The notes under the pieces: generated by a model
What the model saw: only the letters and a program-made list of their open reading frames with translations
Database searches by the model: none
Told to the model about the DNA's origin: nothing
Source: Bacillus sp. Marseille-P3661
Lineage (GTDB): Bacteria > Bacillota > Bacilli > Bacillales > Bacillaceae_J
Direction of reading: 5' to 3'
NCBI RefSeq assembly: GCF_900240995.1
Contig: NZ_LT965954.1
Span: 569,042 to 633,041 of the forward strand
Length of the DNA: 64,000 nucleotides
Program-made: the position numbers and the translations under genes
Part shown: piece after piece, positions 29,191 to 39,178 of the stretch
Position numbering within the stretch: the first letter of the stretch is position 1
Layout: every line of letters begins with the position of its first letter

Positions 29191-32100
29191 TTAAATCACT
29201 TCTTTCTGCGGAATATTATTAGTTAGCCAGTCTTGAATTGAATGCACGGTAAAGTCGCTGTTCTTTTGTCCAATTAAGAACCCTTCAACGGTCTCCCATT
29301 CTGTAAAGACATGGAGACGATATTTTAATGCCATTTTACGTTTTTCAATTTCATCATTAGTTTTATCCTTGGATAAGCTTATTAAGGCGAGTGCATGATT
29401 ATTTTGAACCCAATTATTATAATCAACATCCGTTGCTACCTTTATGCCTGCGTTAACAAGTGCACTTGTAATAAAGATTAGATAGTCTTCTGACAAACCG
29501 CTGCTGTCGATATATACCTCGTTTTTATCTGTAGATTTTTGCTCGTTCCAATGAAAAACTTTATAGTATGCTTCTTCCTTCGAGCTTGCAATAGCAATTC
29601 CTTCACCAGTAGATTTCATTTCTGGTCCAAGAATTGGATCTAAACCCGCAAGTTTTATTGTAGAGAAAACAGGAAATTTGATTGTAACATACGGACGATC
29701 AGGCAAAAGTCCACATTTTTCGGTAATATCCTTCAAGTATTTCCCAAGCAATAACTTTGTCGCAATTTGAATTACAGGTACACCTGTAACCTTACTTAAT
29801 ATAGGAACCGTTCTACTTGCACGAGGGTTTACTTCTAATACATAAACCACATCTCCCGATAGAACGAATTGAATATTCATGATTCCTTTAAAATTAAGTT
29901 CTGTTGCTATTCGTTTTGAATAGTCAACAATTAATTCTTTTTGTTTGTCAGTTATCGATACTGCTGGCAACATAGCTGTGCTATCGCCTGAATGAACACC
30001 TGCTTTTTCAACATGCTCAATAATTGTTGGAATTAGTATTTCACTGCCATCAGTAAGCACATCTACTTCAGCCTCTTTTCCTGCAACATAGGCATCCAAG
30101 AGGATCGGAAATACTTTATCCGTTTGATCTGCAATTAACAAATCTAATTCTTGCTTGGAATTTAGAATAATCATTCCTTTTCCACCAATTACATATGAAG
30201 GTCTTAGTAATATAGGAAAACCTATATTATGTGCCTTTTCTTTCAAATCATCAATATTATAGGCTGTTTCACCAGGAATATGTGGAACATTAACCTTCCT
30301 TAGCAATTGGTAAAAACGCTCGCGATCTTCTAATTGATCGATAATATCTTCACTTGTTCCGAGAATGTTAACACCAGCATTTTCTAATTGGGCAACTAAA
30401 TTGATAGCTGTTTGTCCTCCAAATTGGACAATCACGTCATTAACACCCTCTACTTCAAGAACGTTAAGAACATCTTCAAGAGTTAATGGCTCAAAATATA
30501 AGCGGTCTGCCATTTCGTAATCTGTACTAACTGTTTCAGGATTGTTATTAATCATAATTGTTTCATAGCCTTCATCTTGAAGAGCAAGTACTCCATGAAC
30601 TGAACTATAATCAAATTCAATGCCTTGACCAATCCGAATTGGACCTGAACCAAGGATACAGACTTTCTTACGTTCGCTTTGATGAACTTCACATTCCCCA
30701 TAGTAACTAGAATAATAATATGGGGTATTCGCTTCAAATTCAGCCGCACAAGTGTCAACCATCTTATAGGCAGCTTTTATCTCTAAGTCTTTTCGAAGAT
30801 TACGTAAAGCTAATTCATCGACTCCCCATACTTGCGCTAAATAAGCATCTGAAAAACCGTACTTTTTTACTTTCTTCATAAACGGTTCCGTTACCTTTTT
30901 ATAAGAAGTTGTGTCAATTTCCTTTTCCAAGCTTATTAATCTCTCAAAACAATTTAAAAAGAAGGTATTTATTTTGGATTCAGCATGAATTTCAGACAAT
31001 TCAATATTTCGTCTTAACAACTCCAACACTGCAAAGAAACGACGGTCATCCGCTTTTTTAACAATTGACCACAATTCGTCTGTATTTAATTTTTCTATAT
31101 TAGCAAGCTTTAATCCAGTAGCACCTAATTCCAATGATCGAACACCTTTTTGAAGGGCACTTTCAAGATTACGGTCTATTGCCATTACCTCACCTGTTGC
31201 CTTCATTTGTGTTCCAAGAATTCTATTTGCACTTGGAAACTTATCAAAAGGCCAGCATGGGAATTTAACAACGACATAGTCCAATGCGGGTTCAAAGCTG
31301 GCATACGTATAGCCTGTTACAGGATTTAAAAGTTCATCTAATGTATAGCCTAAGCTCAATTTTGCAGCTATACGTGCAATCGGATAACCCGTTGCTTTAG
31401 AAGCTAAAGCAGAGGAACGACTTACACGTGGATTAACCTCAATAAGATAATAGTTCTTACTTACTGGATCTAGTGCAAATTGAATATTACAGCCCCCAAT
31501 AATACCTAATGCGCGAATGATTTTTACAGATGCTGAACGTAGCATTTGATATTCTACATCCGTTAGAGTTTGTGATGGTGCAACAACAATTGAATCGCCA
31601 GTATGAATTCCTACCGGATCAATATTTTCCATGTTACATATTGTTATACATGTATCACTCGAATCGCGCATTACTTCATATTCAATTTCTTTAAAGCCAG
31701 CAATACTTTTTTCTACTAAACATTGTGTAATGGGACTTGCATCAAGACCACTGCGTACTAGGTCAGTATACGTCTCGAGATCATCTGCAATACCTCCACC
31801 GAATCCACCAAGGGTGTATGCAGGACGAACTATAATTGGGAATCCTACTTCATCGGCAAACTTTTTTGCCGCTTCCATATCTTCGACTATTTCACTATCC
31901 GGTACTGGTTCGTTTAATTCATGCATTAATGCTCGGAACGCTTCACGGTCTTCCCCTCTTTTAATAGATTCGATAGGGGTCCCTAATAGTTCGACATTAT
32001 ACTTTTCTAGAATCCCTTTTTCGTGTAAGGAAAATGCTAAGTTTAATCCTGTTTGCCCACCGAGTGTAGCTAACAATCCATCCGGTTTTTCTTTAATAAT

Positions 32101-32331
32101 TATTTTTTCAATACTTTCAACAGTTAAGGGCTCGAAATAAACAGCATCTGCATTCGTTTCGTCTGTCATAATGGTTGCTGGGTTATTATTAACGAGGATG
32201 ACGCGGCAACCTTCTTCCTTCAATGCTAAGCATGCTTGAGTACCCGCATAATCAAATTCAGCTGCTTGCCCGATTACAATAGGTCCTGATCCAATTACTA
32301 GTACAGAATGGATATGATTTGATTTAGGCAT
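29191..32331 (-). CDS. carB: Carbamoyl-phosphate synthase large subunit, arginine-specific
   Basis: Makes carbamoyl phosphate from bicarbonate, ammonia and two ATP for ArgF. Two homologous ATP-grasp halves: the first begins [21 protein letters not shown], the second [20 protein letters not shown]; each is followed by a metal-binding NPR element ([20 protein letters not shown] and [20 protein letters not shown], shown in part). A divergent C-terminal regulatory domain ends at 1046 residues. Being inside the arg operon rather than the pyr operon identifies the arginine-repressed isoenzyme (CarB/CpaB). Overlaps carA by eight bases, GGAG upstream. Confidence 0.96.
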   Translation of the reverse strand: MPKSNHIHSVLVIGSGPIVIGQAAEFDYAGTQACLALKEEGCRVILVNNNPATIMTDETNADAVYFEPLTVESIEKIIIKEKPDGLLATLGGQTGLNLAFSLHEKGILEKYNVELLGTPIESIKRGEDREAFRALMHELNEPVPDSEIVEDMEAAKKFADEVGFPIIVRPAYTLGGFGGGIADDLETYTDLVRSGLDASPITQCLVEKSIAGFKEIEYEVMRDSSDTCITICNMENIDPVGIHTGDSIVVAPSQTLTDVEYQMLRSASVKIIRALGIIGGCNIQFALDPVSKNYYLIEVNPRVSRSSALASKATGYPIARIAAKLSLGYTLDELLNPVTGYTYASFEPALDYVVVKFPCWPFDKFPSANRILGTQMKATGEVMAIDRNLESALQKGVRSLELGATGLKLANIEKLNTDELWSIVKKADDRRFFAVLELLRRNIELSEIHAESKINTFFLNCFERLISLEKEIDTTSYKKVTEPFMKKVKKYGFSDAYLAQVWGVDELALRNLRKDLEIKAAYKMVDTCAAEFEANTPYYYSSYYGECEVHQSERKKVCILGSGPIRIGQGIEFDYSSVHGVLALQDEGYETIMINNNPETVSTDYEMADRLYFEPLTLEDVLNVLEVEGVNDVIVQFGGQTAINLVAQLENAGVNILGTSEDIIDQLEDRERFYQLLRKVNVPHIPGETAYNIDDLKEKAHNIGFPILLRPSYVIGGKGMIILNSKQELDLLIADQTDKVFPILLDAYVAGKEAEVDVLTDGSEILIPTIIEHVEKAGVHSGDSTAMLPAVSITDKQKELIVDYSKRIATELNFKGIMNIQFVLSGDVVYVLEVNPRASRTVPILSKVTGVPVIQIATKLLLGKYLKDITEKCGLLPDRPYVTIKFPVFSTIKLAGLDPILGPEMKSTGEGIAIASSKEEAYYKVFHWNEQKSTDKNEVYIDSSGLSEDYLIFITSALVNAGIKVATDVDYNNWVQNNHALALISLSKDKTNDEIEKRKMALKYRLHVFTEWETVEGFLIGQKNSDFTVHSIQDWLTNNIPQKEVI

Positions 32332-33409
32332 AAACTTTTTCGCTCCTTACACTATTCATCATTCCAATGAAATCATTAAATATGGTTACACTGTCGCTTG
32401 GTCCAGGGTGTGCTTCTGGATGAAATTGGACAGAAATAATGGGAAGACTGGAATGAATAATTCCCTCAACTGAACCATCATTAACATTTTTATATCGTAC
32501 AGAAAAACCGGTATCTGCCAAACTATCTTCATCCACAACAAATGTATGGTTTTGAGATGTCATAAACACCTTCTTTTGTAGTAAATCAATTACTGGTTGA
32601 TTAGCTCCTCGATGACCAAATTTTAATTTTTTAGTATTCCCGCCAAATGATAAACCGATTAATTGATGACCTAAGCATATTCCAAGTGTCGGATACTGCT
32701 TAATAATCTCCTTAATTACCGGGATATGAAACATCATTTGTTTCGGATCACCAGGTCCATTAGATAACATTACACCATCTGGCTTCAAGGATTGGATTGT
32801 TTCAAGTGATGTATCATAAGGTACAACCGTTACCTTACAACCAACATGATTTAGGGAAGTGACAATTGATTTTTTATAGCCAAAATCCATAAGCACCACA
32901 TGATAATTTCCGTCACCAAATGTTTCAATTTTATCTGTTGAAACTTCTTTAATTAATAATTTCTCTTCAATAGATTTATAGCTCTCAAAATTTGCTTTTT
33001 CTAAAGAATGTACGAGCGCTCCACCCATTACACCTTGGTTTCTTATTCGTCTTACAACTGCACGTGTATCGACATTCGCTAAAATTGGAATGTTCCATTT
33101 TTCTAGATATTCTGCAAAGGTTTTTACAGATTCATAATGATGGCCTTCCAAACTATATTCGCTCAGTATCACACCTGAAACGTGTGGAATAACACTTTCA
33201 AAATCTGATTCATTTATTCCGTAATTACCGATTAAAGGATACGTAAATACAACTATTTGTCCTCTAAAAGATGGGTCAGTTACAACCTCTTGATATCCAG
33301 TCATGCCAGTGAAGAAGACGACTTCTCCTTCTAACGGTTGTTCTGGTGTGTGCCCGATCCAATTCCCTTCAAAGCTATCACCATTTTCTAATGCAAGATA
33401 ACCTTTCAT
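32324..33409 (-). CDS. carA: Carbamoyl-phosphate synthase small subunit, arginine-specific
   Basis: Glutamine amidotransferase subunit that feeds ammonia to CarB. N-terminal CPSase_sm_chain domain (EVVFFTGMTGYQEVVTDPSF), then a class I GATase with catalytic Cys in GICLGHQLIGLSFGG and His/Glu in ISVQFHPEAHPGP. Starts at MKGYLALENG with GGAGG eight bases upstream; the GTG three codons earlier lies inside the ribosome site. 361 residues. Third-from-last gene of the arginine operon. Confidence 0.96.
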   Translation of the reverse strand: MKGYLALENGDSFEGNWIGHTPEQPLEGEVVFFTGMTGYQEVVTDPSFRGQIVVFTYPLIGNYGINESDFESVIPHVSGVILSEYSLEGHHYESVKTFAEYLEKWNIPILANVDTRAVVRRIRNQGVMGGALVHSLEKANFESYKSIEEKLLIKEVSTDKIETFGDGNYHVVLMDFGYKKSIVTSLNHVGCKVTVVPYDTSLETIQSLKPDGVMLSNGPGDPKQMMFHIPVIKEIIKQYPTLGICLGHQLIGLSFGGNTKKLKFGHRGANQPVIDLLQKKVFMTSQNHTFVVDEDSLADTGFSVRYKNVNDGSVEGIIHSSLPIISVQFHPEAHPGPSDSVTIFNDFIGMMNSVRSEKVYA

Positions 33410-33489
33410 CTTCAGCACCTCCGTGACGTATAATTATTAACGTTCTAGTATTTTTATTCATAGAGTTTCAAAAAATATGCAGCCATTGA

Positions 33490-34656
33490 TTAAGCCACAG
33501 TCTCCGTTTTAGTTAATATATTTTTAATCATATACACCGCTTTGTCAATCTCTTCCTTTGAAACTGTCAGCGGTGGAAGTAGACGAATCACTTTTGGACC
33601 TGCAACTAATGCAAGCAAACCTTGTTCACGTAATTCCGTAATAATCGAACCTACTTCAATTTCACAATGAATTCCAACCATTAAGCCTTTGCCTTTAATA
33701 TCATTAACAAATGGAATATCAGCTAGTTCTTTGTTAAGCTGTTCGTTTAAGTAGTCACCTTTTTCTGTTACTTCTTTTAAGAAAGCTGGATCAAAAATCT
33801 GCTCTAGGGTTGCTTTCGCAGCGGTCATCGCTAACGGAGTGCCTCCAAAGGTCGATCCGTGTGAACCTGGATTAAACGTTTCTTTAAATTTCTCTTTACC
33901 AATCATAGCGCCAACTGGAAAACCGCTAGCAAGCCCTTTTGCAGATGTAATGATATCAGGTGAAAGACCGTAGTGTTGATATGCAAATGGTTTGCCTGTT
34001 CTGCCGATTCCTGTTTGCACTTCGTCAATAATAAAGAGTGCACCATATTTTTCACAAAGCTGCTGACATTTTTCTAAGAAACTTTGTTCCCCAGGGTTTA
34101 CGCCACCTTCTCCTTGGATGACCTCTAACATAATAGCAGCTACACTTTCATCCATTTCGTTTTCGATTGATTCTTCATCATTATACGGTAGATATACAAA
34201 TTGTTGAAGTAATTCTCCATATCCCGAATGAATTTTTTCTTGTCCTGTAGCCGACATTGTTGCAAATGTACGCCCATGAAAAGATTGTTTAAATGTTATT
34301 ATTTTTGATTTTTGTGTATGCTTACGAGCTAATTTAATTGCTGCTTCGTTCGCCTCTGCACCACTATTACAGTAGAATACCAAATCACCGGAAGAGTTCT
34401 TTGTTAACAAATCAGCTACTTGCTGTTGCAGGCTTGATTGAAAAAGATTTGATACATGCCACACTTTATTTAACTGTTCTTCAAGCGCCTTTTGTACTTG
34501 TGGTGGTCTATGGCCCAAGTTACATACTGCAATACCTGAAATAAAGTCTAAATATTCTTTTCCATTTTGATCAATTACTTTTGTACCTTCTGCTTGAACA
34601 ATTTCTATATTCCACCGAGCATAGGTTGGAAATACCGCTTCCATTTCCAAGTTCAT
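33490..34656 (-). CDS. argD: N-acetylornithine aminotransferase ArgD
   Basis: PLP enzyme converting N-acetylglutamate semialdehyde to N-acetylornithine. Class III aminotransferase signature [23 protein letters not shown] lysine in [16 protein letters not shown], and [19 protein letters not shown] for the phosphate site. About 388 residues. The start is uncertain: ATG giving [10 protein letters not shown] has a weak GTGGGTG site, while a second ATG four codons in ([11 protein letters not shown]) is also possible. Sits ten bases after argB. Confidence 0.95.
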   Translation of the reverse strand: MNLEMEAVFPTYARWNIEIVQAEGTKVIDQNGKEYLDFISGIAVCNLGHRPPQVQKALEEQLNKVWHVSNLFQSSLQQQVADLLTKNSSGDLVFYCNSGAEANEAAIKLARKHTQKSKIITFKQSFHGRTFATMSATGQEKIHSGYGELLQQFVYLPYNDEESIENEMDESVAAIMLEVIQGEGGVNPGEQSFLEKCQQLCEKYGALFIIDEVQTGIGRTGKPFAYQHYGLSPDIITSAKGLASGFPVGAMIGKEKFKETFNPGSHGSTFGGTPLAMTAAKATLEQIFDPAFLKEVTEKGDYLNEQLNKELADIPFVNDIKGKGLMVGIHCEIEVGSIITELREQGLLALVAGPKVIRLLPPLTVSKEEIDKAVYMIKNILTKTETVA

Positions 34657-34666
34657 CACCCACTTA

Positions 34667-35446
34667 TTAGATTGAATTTACGTGTTCTTTAATAATTTTT
34701 GTTCCTATGATTTGACCGTTATTAACTATTTTAGAGCTTTTTCCGTCTACAATAATAATTTCTTGTAAATTTCCAGTTAACGAGTCTAGTGCCGATTTTA
34801 CCTTTGGAATCATGCCGCCATATATTGTTCCATCTTCAATTAAAGATAGCACTTCTTGGGCTGTTAATACCGGAATCAGCTCACCGTCCTTTAAGATTCC
34901 AGGAACATCTGTTACAAATAATAGCTGATTGGCAGCTAAGCTTTTCGCAATGGCTCCGGCAGCTGTATCTGCATTAATATTAAACTTTTTATAATCATTA
35001 TCTATACCAATAGGTGCAATAACAGGCACATAATTTAGAGTCAAAAGGTCATGTATTAAAGCACTATTAACATTTATAACCTCTCCTACGTAGCCAAGTT
35101 TATCGATGTCAATTGCTTTAACTTTTAAGAGTTCGCCGTCAACTCCTGACAACCCAATGGCTTTAACACCATTTCTTTGCATGTTTGTTACAACGTCTTT
35201 ATTTACCCGACCTGCTAATACCATCTCAACAACATCCAATACTTCTTCTGTTGTCTTGCGCAGACCATCAACAAACTCTGATTCAACATTTAAATCTGAC
35301 AATGTCTTCTTTATTTCAGGACCACCACCGTGAACAATCACGGGTTTCTTTCCAGTCTCCATTAGCTCTGCAATGCTCTGAAAAAAATCATCACTTAAAT
35401 TTTCAAGTGTACTGCCACCACATTTAATTAGTACAATATCTTCCAA
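34667..35446 (-). CDS. argB: N-acetylglutamate kinase ArgB
   Basis: Phosphorylates N-acetylglutamate, second step of arginine synthesis. Amino-acid kinase fold: [55 protein letters not shown] and [12 protein letters not shown] place the start at TTG ([11 protein letters not shown]) because GGGGGAG lies five bases upstream; the GTG two codons earlier would be directly adjacent to the ribosome site. About 259 residues. The upstream gap to argJ carries a dispersed repeat but the genes are still on one strand. Confidence 0.95.
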   Translation of the reverse strand: MEDIVLIKCGGSTLENLSDDFFQSIAELMETGKKPVIVHGGGPEIKKTLSDLNVESEFVDGLRKTTEEVLDVVEMVLAGRVNKDVVTNMQRNGVKAIGLSGVDGELLKVKAIDIDKLGYVGEVINVNSALIHDLLTLNYVPVIAPIGIDNDYKKFNINADTAAGAIAKSLAANQLLFVTDVPGILKDGELIPVLTAQEVLSLIEDGTIYGGMIPKVKSALDSLTGNLQEIIIVDGKSSKIVNNGQIIGTKIIKEHVNSI

Positions 35447-35462
35447 TTTCACTCCCCCAATT

Positions 35463-35610
35463 TCAAAAGCGCAAGCGACCTGGTTAAGGGCGCTGGAGCT
35501 GGCTGTTCAAGCTCCAAGTTTTTATATATTATTTGACGTTCTAAAGCGTAAGCGCCAAAGCAAAAGTTATCCGCCTATCCTTGCGTCAACAGGCGGAAGA
35601 TAAATTAACA
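35463..35610. repeat. AAGCGC-type dispersed intergenic repeat inside the arg operon
   Basis: AAAGCGCAAGCG, CGCTGGAGCT, AGCGTAAGCGCC and ATCCGCCT / AGGCGGA segments, matching the general style of the extragenic AAGCGCAAGCGCC...GCTGGAGCT elements common in Bacillaceae. It separates argB from argJ within the operon and would be transcribed. Confidence 0.6.
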
Positions 35611-35622
35611 TGATCATATCTA

Positions 35623-36858
35623 TTAAGTTCTATAACTAGCATTTATACGAACATAATCGTATGAAAGATCACAACCCCAAGCTTTTCCTTTACCTTCATT
35701 TAAGTTTAAATTCACTTTAATCATTACTTCTTTCTCACTTAAATAGGCAGTTGCGTCTTCTTCTGAAAATGGAATTGGTTGACCATTTTTCAGCATTTGA
35801 ATATCGCCAATAAACACGTCTACTAAATCAGGATCAATAGTTACACCACTGTATCCTACTGCACATATTATTCGTCCCCAATTTGCATCCGCCCCATATA
35901 CAGCTGTCTTAACTAAAGAAGAACCGACAACACTTTTAGCAACTTTGCCCGCATCTTCATCTGTAAGTGCGCCTTCGACCTGTACTTCAACTAACTTAGT
36001 CGCACCTTCGCCATCTTTAGCGATTTCTTTAGCTAAATCTTCACAAGCTAACTTTAAAGCCTGATAAAAAATTGGCCATTCAGGATGTGTTGGTGATAAA
36101 GTATCATTTCCAGCTAATCCGTTTGCCATTACAACGACCATATCGTTAGTAGACGTATCACCATCCACCGTTATCCGATTAAAAGTTTGATTGGTAATCT
36201 CTCTTAAAGTATTTTGCAAAACATTGGATTCAATCGCTGCATCAGTCGTTACAAAGCCTAGCATTGTTGCCATGTTCGGATGAATCATACCAGAACCTTT
36301 GGCTGCGCCTGCAATCGTAACGGTTCTATCGTTTATTGTAAACTCATAACACGTTGTTTTCGGAACTAAATCAGTTGTCAAAATGGCTGAACTAAAGTGT
36401 TCGCCGCCCACTACATCATGAACGGGCATTAATTCTCCAATACCAGCTACAATCTTCTCTATTGGCAACAATTCGCCAATAACACCGGTTGATGCTACAG
36501 CTACATAGTGCTCAGGAATATTAAATTTAGATGCTGTCGTATGTCTCATTTTATAAGCATCTTCTTCACCTTGCTTGCCAGTACATGCATTTGCATTACC
36601 ACTATTACAAACTATAGCTTGAAGTTTATATTCTGTATTAATACTTTCTTTTGTAACCTTTAATGGAGCGGCCTGAAATGAATTTAATGTATAAACGGCT
36701 GCACAACTTGCAGGAACTTCACTAAGAATAAGTCCTAAATCACGTTTATCTTTTTTTCTTACTCCTGCAAATACTCCAGTTGCCATAAATCCTTTGGGAC
36801 TTGTAACTGTTCCGTTTTGGAGTTTCTTAATGTATGCACTCTCCGTTTTCAATACCAA
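35623..36858 (-). CDS. argJ: Bifunctional ornithine acetyltransferase / N-acetylglutamate synthase ArgJ (TTG start)
   Basis: Recycles the acetyl group from N-acetylornithine to glutamate, closing the arginine acetyl cycle. Self-cleaves into alpha and beta chains at an Ala-Thr bond within GSGMIHPNMATMLGF, the new N-terminal Thr being the nucleophile. Also VDGDTSTNDMV and DANWGRIICAVGYSG; ends DYVRINASYRT like B. subtilis ArgJ. TTG start with AAAGGAG nine bases before it gives 411 residues; the frame extends seven codons more with no site. Confidence 0.96.
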   Translation of the reverse strand: MVLKTESAYIKKLQNGTVTSPKGFMATGVFAGVRKKDKRDLGLILSEVPASCAAVYTLNSFQAAPLKVTKESINTEYKLQAIVCNSGNANACTGKQGEEDAYKMRHTTASKFNIPEHYVAVASTGVIGELLPIEKIVAGIGELMPVHDVVGGEHFSSAILTTDLVPKTTCYEFTINDRTVTIAGAAKGSGMIHPNMATMLGFVTTDAAIESNVLQNTLREITNQTFNRITVDGDTSTNDMVVVMANGLAGNDTLSPTHPEWPIFYQALKLACEDLAKEIAKDGEGATKLVEVQVEGALTDEDAGKVAKSVVGSSLVKTAVYGADANWGRIICAVGYSGVTIDPDLVDVFIGDIQMLKNGQPIPFSEEDATAYLSEKEVMIKVNLNLNEGKGKAWGCDLSYDYVRINASYRT

Positions 36859-36941
36859 GATTGTTCTCTCCTTTAACACTTCAAATTATTGAAGAAGTAT
36901 TTAATTTCACTTCAGTTTATTAAACTATTAAGATGAATGTT

Positions 36942-37979
36942 CTATGGATATACCGGTACAAAATTTAACCCTGTACGTTCATCTATCCCTAGCATTATGT
37001 TTAAATTTTGAATGGCCTGCCCTGCAGCGCCTTTTACTAAATTGTCAATTACCGAAACAATCATGATTCTATTTGTTCTTTCATCGTAAGCAATGCCAAT
37101 ATCACAGTAATTAGAACCGTAAACCTCTTTGGTTGATGGGAAATGACCTTGTGGCCTAACCCTTACAAACGGACAATCTGCGTATATTTCCTTATATAAG
37201 TTTATTAGATCAACAGTAGTTGTTGCTGTCTTCGCACTCGCATAAATAGTCGCCATTATTCCTCGGCTCATCGGTACAAGATGAGTACTAAAACTAATTG
37301 GCTTTATTTCGGAATTCCAGCCATTTAATACCTGTTCAATTTCAGGTATATGTTGGTGCTGATTTACCTTGTATATTTTAAAGTTATCATTCATTTCGGT
37401 AAAATGAGTTACAGGAGAAGGCGAGCGACCTGCACCTGATACGGCTGACTTAGCATCTACAATAATTGAATTTTCTTCAATAAGGTTATTCTGAACTAGA
37501 GGAGCAATTCCTAATAAAGTTGCAGTAGGATAGCACCCAGCATTAGCAATTATATTGGCTTGCTTTACTTCCTCTTTAAACCATTCTGCCAATCCATAGG
37601 CTGATTTTAAAATAATATCTTCAGGCGCAGCAGATTTTTTATACCATTTTTCATAATCATCAGTATTCTTAAGTCTTAAATCACCAGACAAGTCTATTAC
37701 TTTAAGACCTTCACTAGCTAACTGTGGCGTTAATTTACTTGAAATACCAGATGGAGTTGCTAAAAATACAAGATCTACATTCTCTGCCATTTTAGCAGGC
37801 TCAATATCTTCTAAACTATGATCAACAATATGTTGAAGATGAGAGTAGCTATCAGTAAATGGAGTGCCTTGTTGTGAAGAGGAGTGTAAGGATACAACTT
37901 CTACCTCCGGATGATGATTTAATAATCGTATTAATTCAGCTCCACCATAACCCGTTGCTCCTACTATCGCTATTTTCAT
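36942..37979 (-). CDS. argC: N-acetyl-gamma-glutamyl-phosphate reductase ArgC
   Basis: NADPH-dependent third step of arginine synthesis and first gene of the operon. Rossmann motif GATGYGGAELIRLL at residues 8-21 (shown in part), catalytic Cys in IANAGCYPTATLLG, and HLVPMSRGIMATIYA. 345 residues from the second of two adjacent ATGs; GGGGG lies six bases before it. The preceding 300 bp hold the operon promoter and a candidate arginine box. Confidence 0.96.
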   Translation of the reverse strand: MKIAIVGATGYGGAELIRLLNHHPEVEVVSLHSSSQQGTPFTDSYSHLQHIVDHSLEDIEPAKMAENVDLVFLATPSGISSKLTPQLASEGLKVIDLSGDLRLKNTDDYEKWYKKSAAPEDIILKSAYGLAEWFKEEVKQANIIANAGCYPTATLLGIAPLVQNNLIEENSIIVDAKSAVSGAGRSPSPVTHFTEMNDNFKIYKVNQHQHIPEIEQVLNGWNSEIKPISFSTHLVPMSRGIMATIYASAKTATTTVDLINLYKEIYADCPFVRVRPQGHFPSTKEVYGSNYCDIGIAYDERTNRIMIVSVIDNLVKGAAGQAIQNLNIMLGIDERTGLNFVPVYP

Positions 37980-38028
37980 CATGATCCCCCTAAAAAATCT
38001 AATCCTTTATTATTTGAAATTATTTAAT

Positions 38029-38034
38029 ATTATA
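38029..38034 (-). promoter_or_regulatory. Probable -10 element of the arginine operon
   Basis: TATAAT on the minus strand, about 50 bases before the argC start, in an extremely AT-rich region. No clear -35 was identified. Confidence 0.4.
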
Positions 38035-38055
38035 TATTTGCATAAAAATAAAATC

Positions 38056-38074
38056 AAATGTATTTTTATTAATT
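38056..38074 (-). promoter_or_regulatory. Candidate AhrC/ArgR arginine box
   Basis: On the minus strand AATTAATAAAAATACATTT, 13 of 19 positions like the B. subtilis ARG-box CATGAATAAAAATGCAAGT. Placed 77-95 bases upstream of argC. The region is AT-rich, so chance similarity is possible. Confidence 0.4.
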
Positions 38075-38183
38075 TTTTATTTTTTTTACAATTCAGCTTA
38101 ATTATTTACCAATGTTGGATATAAATAACATCAATCACGTTTTTTGAAAAGTTTTTGAGAATTTTGTGAACATATTTATAATA

Positions 38184-38199
38184 CGTGATAATTATCACA
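38184..38199 (+). promoter_or_regulatory. FNR/CRP-type site upstream of the first CRP-family gene
   Basis: CGTGATAATTATCACA: arms GTGA-N6-TCAC in a perfect 14-bp palindrome GTGATAATTATCAC, 78 bases before the start codon. Confidence 0.7.
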
Positions 38200-38276
38200 C
38201 CGAGTTCTTCAGATGATATTTATAATTAAAAGAAGTTACTAAATACTAGTTTACCAATTATAAAGGGGGATCTCAC

Positions 38277-38993
38277 ATGCACTCACAGTTTCTTAAACAA
38301 ATAGATATTTTTAAAAACCTCCCTGACCATGTGATTGAAATTCTGAGTTCTAAAGTGAAGACATCTACTCACAAGAAACATGATTTTATATTCCATGAAT
38401 CGGACCAGGCAAGAGCTGTTTACTTTGTAAAAAGAGGAGTTGTTAAACTAAAAAAGATTAATTCCCAAGGTAAGGAATTAATTGTTTGTATAAAACGAGA
38501 TGGCAATATTTTTGCAGAGGCATCATTATTTACTGAACCAGACTCACACTATCCTGCAACAGCTCAAATGTTGTCTGACGGTGAAGTCTTATATTTAATG
38601 ACAAGTGATTTACAAGAATTAATGTCAATCAACCCAGATGTTTCAATTGAAATGATTCGTTTTATGAGCACTCAGTTACGATCATTTACAGAAACATTAA
38701 GGGACATTGCCTTACTGGACGTCTATGGAAAAACTGTAAAAGCGATTGAAAAGCTTGCACGCGATTTTGGAAATAATATGCACGGTGGAGTCAAAATTGA
38801 ATTATCCTTATCAATCCAGGAGCTCGCTAATATAGTCGGCTCAACACGTGAAAGTGTTAGCAGAGTCCTTTCTAAATTAAAAGAACAAGATCTAGTAAGC
38901 ATGGATGATAAAAATATCGTGATTAACAATTGGTGTGGTTTTTGTACAATGTTCCCTGATCAACACGAATCAAAGCTAGAGAATTGGGGTTAA
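38277..38993 (+). CDS. CRP/FNR-family transcription regulator with C-terminal CxxC
   Basis: A 238-residue regulator: N-terminal cyclic-nucleotide-like beta barrel (about 15-120; FHESDQARAVYFVKRGVVKL), dimerisation helix, and C-terminal winged HTH with recognition helix STRESVSRVLSKL, which should read TGTGA-like half sites. It does not have the Cx2Cx4C tail of B. subtilis Fnr; instead there is WCGFC (Cys220 and Cys223) near the C-terminus plus a Cys near residue 77, so redox, Fe-S or NO sensing is possible. GGGGG precedes the ATG. An FNR-type palindrome upstream suggests autoregulation or cross-regulation. Confidence 0.88.
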   Translation: MHSQFLKQIDIFKNLPDHVIEILSSKVKTSTHKKHDFIFHESDQARAVYFVKRGVVKLKKINSQGKELIVCIKRDGNIFAEASLFTEPDSHYPATAQMLSDGEVLYLMTSDLQELMSINPDVSIEMIRFMSTQLRSFTETLRDIALLDVYGKTVKAIEKLARDFGNNMHGGVKIELSLSIQELANIVGSTRESVSRVLSKLKEQDLVSMDDKNIVINNWCGFCTMFPDQHESKLENWG

Positions 38994-39036
38994 TAATTGG
39001 GTATTTCGTCTAGACATGGTAAAACCAACACATACC

Positions 39037-39078
39037 ACAAGTAAGAGACCAAGTCATTTGATATGGTCTCTTACTTGT
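39037..39078. repeat. Long perfect inverted repeat
   Basis: ACAAGTAAGAGACCA and TGGTCTCTTACTTGT, a perfect 15-bp stem with a 12-base loop, between the CRP-family gene and moaA. No T-run follows on either strand; may be a Rho-independent-like transcript end or protein site. Confidence 0.6.
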
Positions 39079-39126
39079 AGTAGTAGTTCCTTTCCCAACG
39101 AATAAAAAAACTGGACAAGTAGGTAC

Positions 39127-39149
39127 AAAAAAAAGCGCCAGTGGCACTT
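39127..39149 (-). terminator. Terminator of moaA
   Basis: On the minus strand AAGTGCC-ACT-GGCGCTT followed by eight T-rich positions (TTTTTT). Confidence 0.75.
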
Positions 39150-39178
39150 ATCAAAAAAGGGGGTTAAATATATATTTA

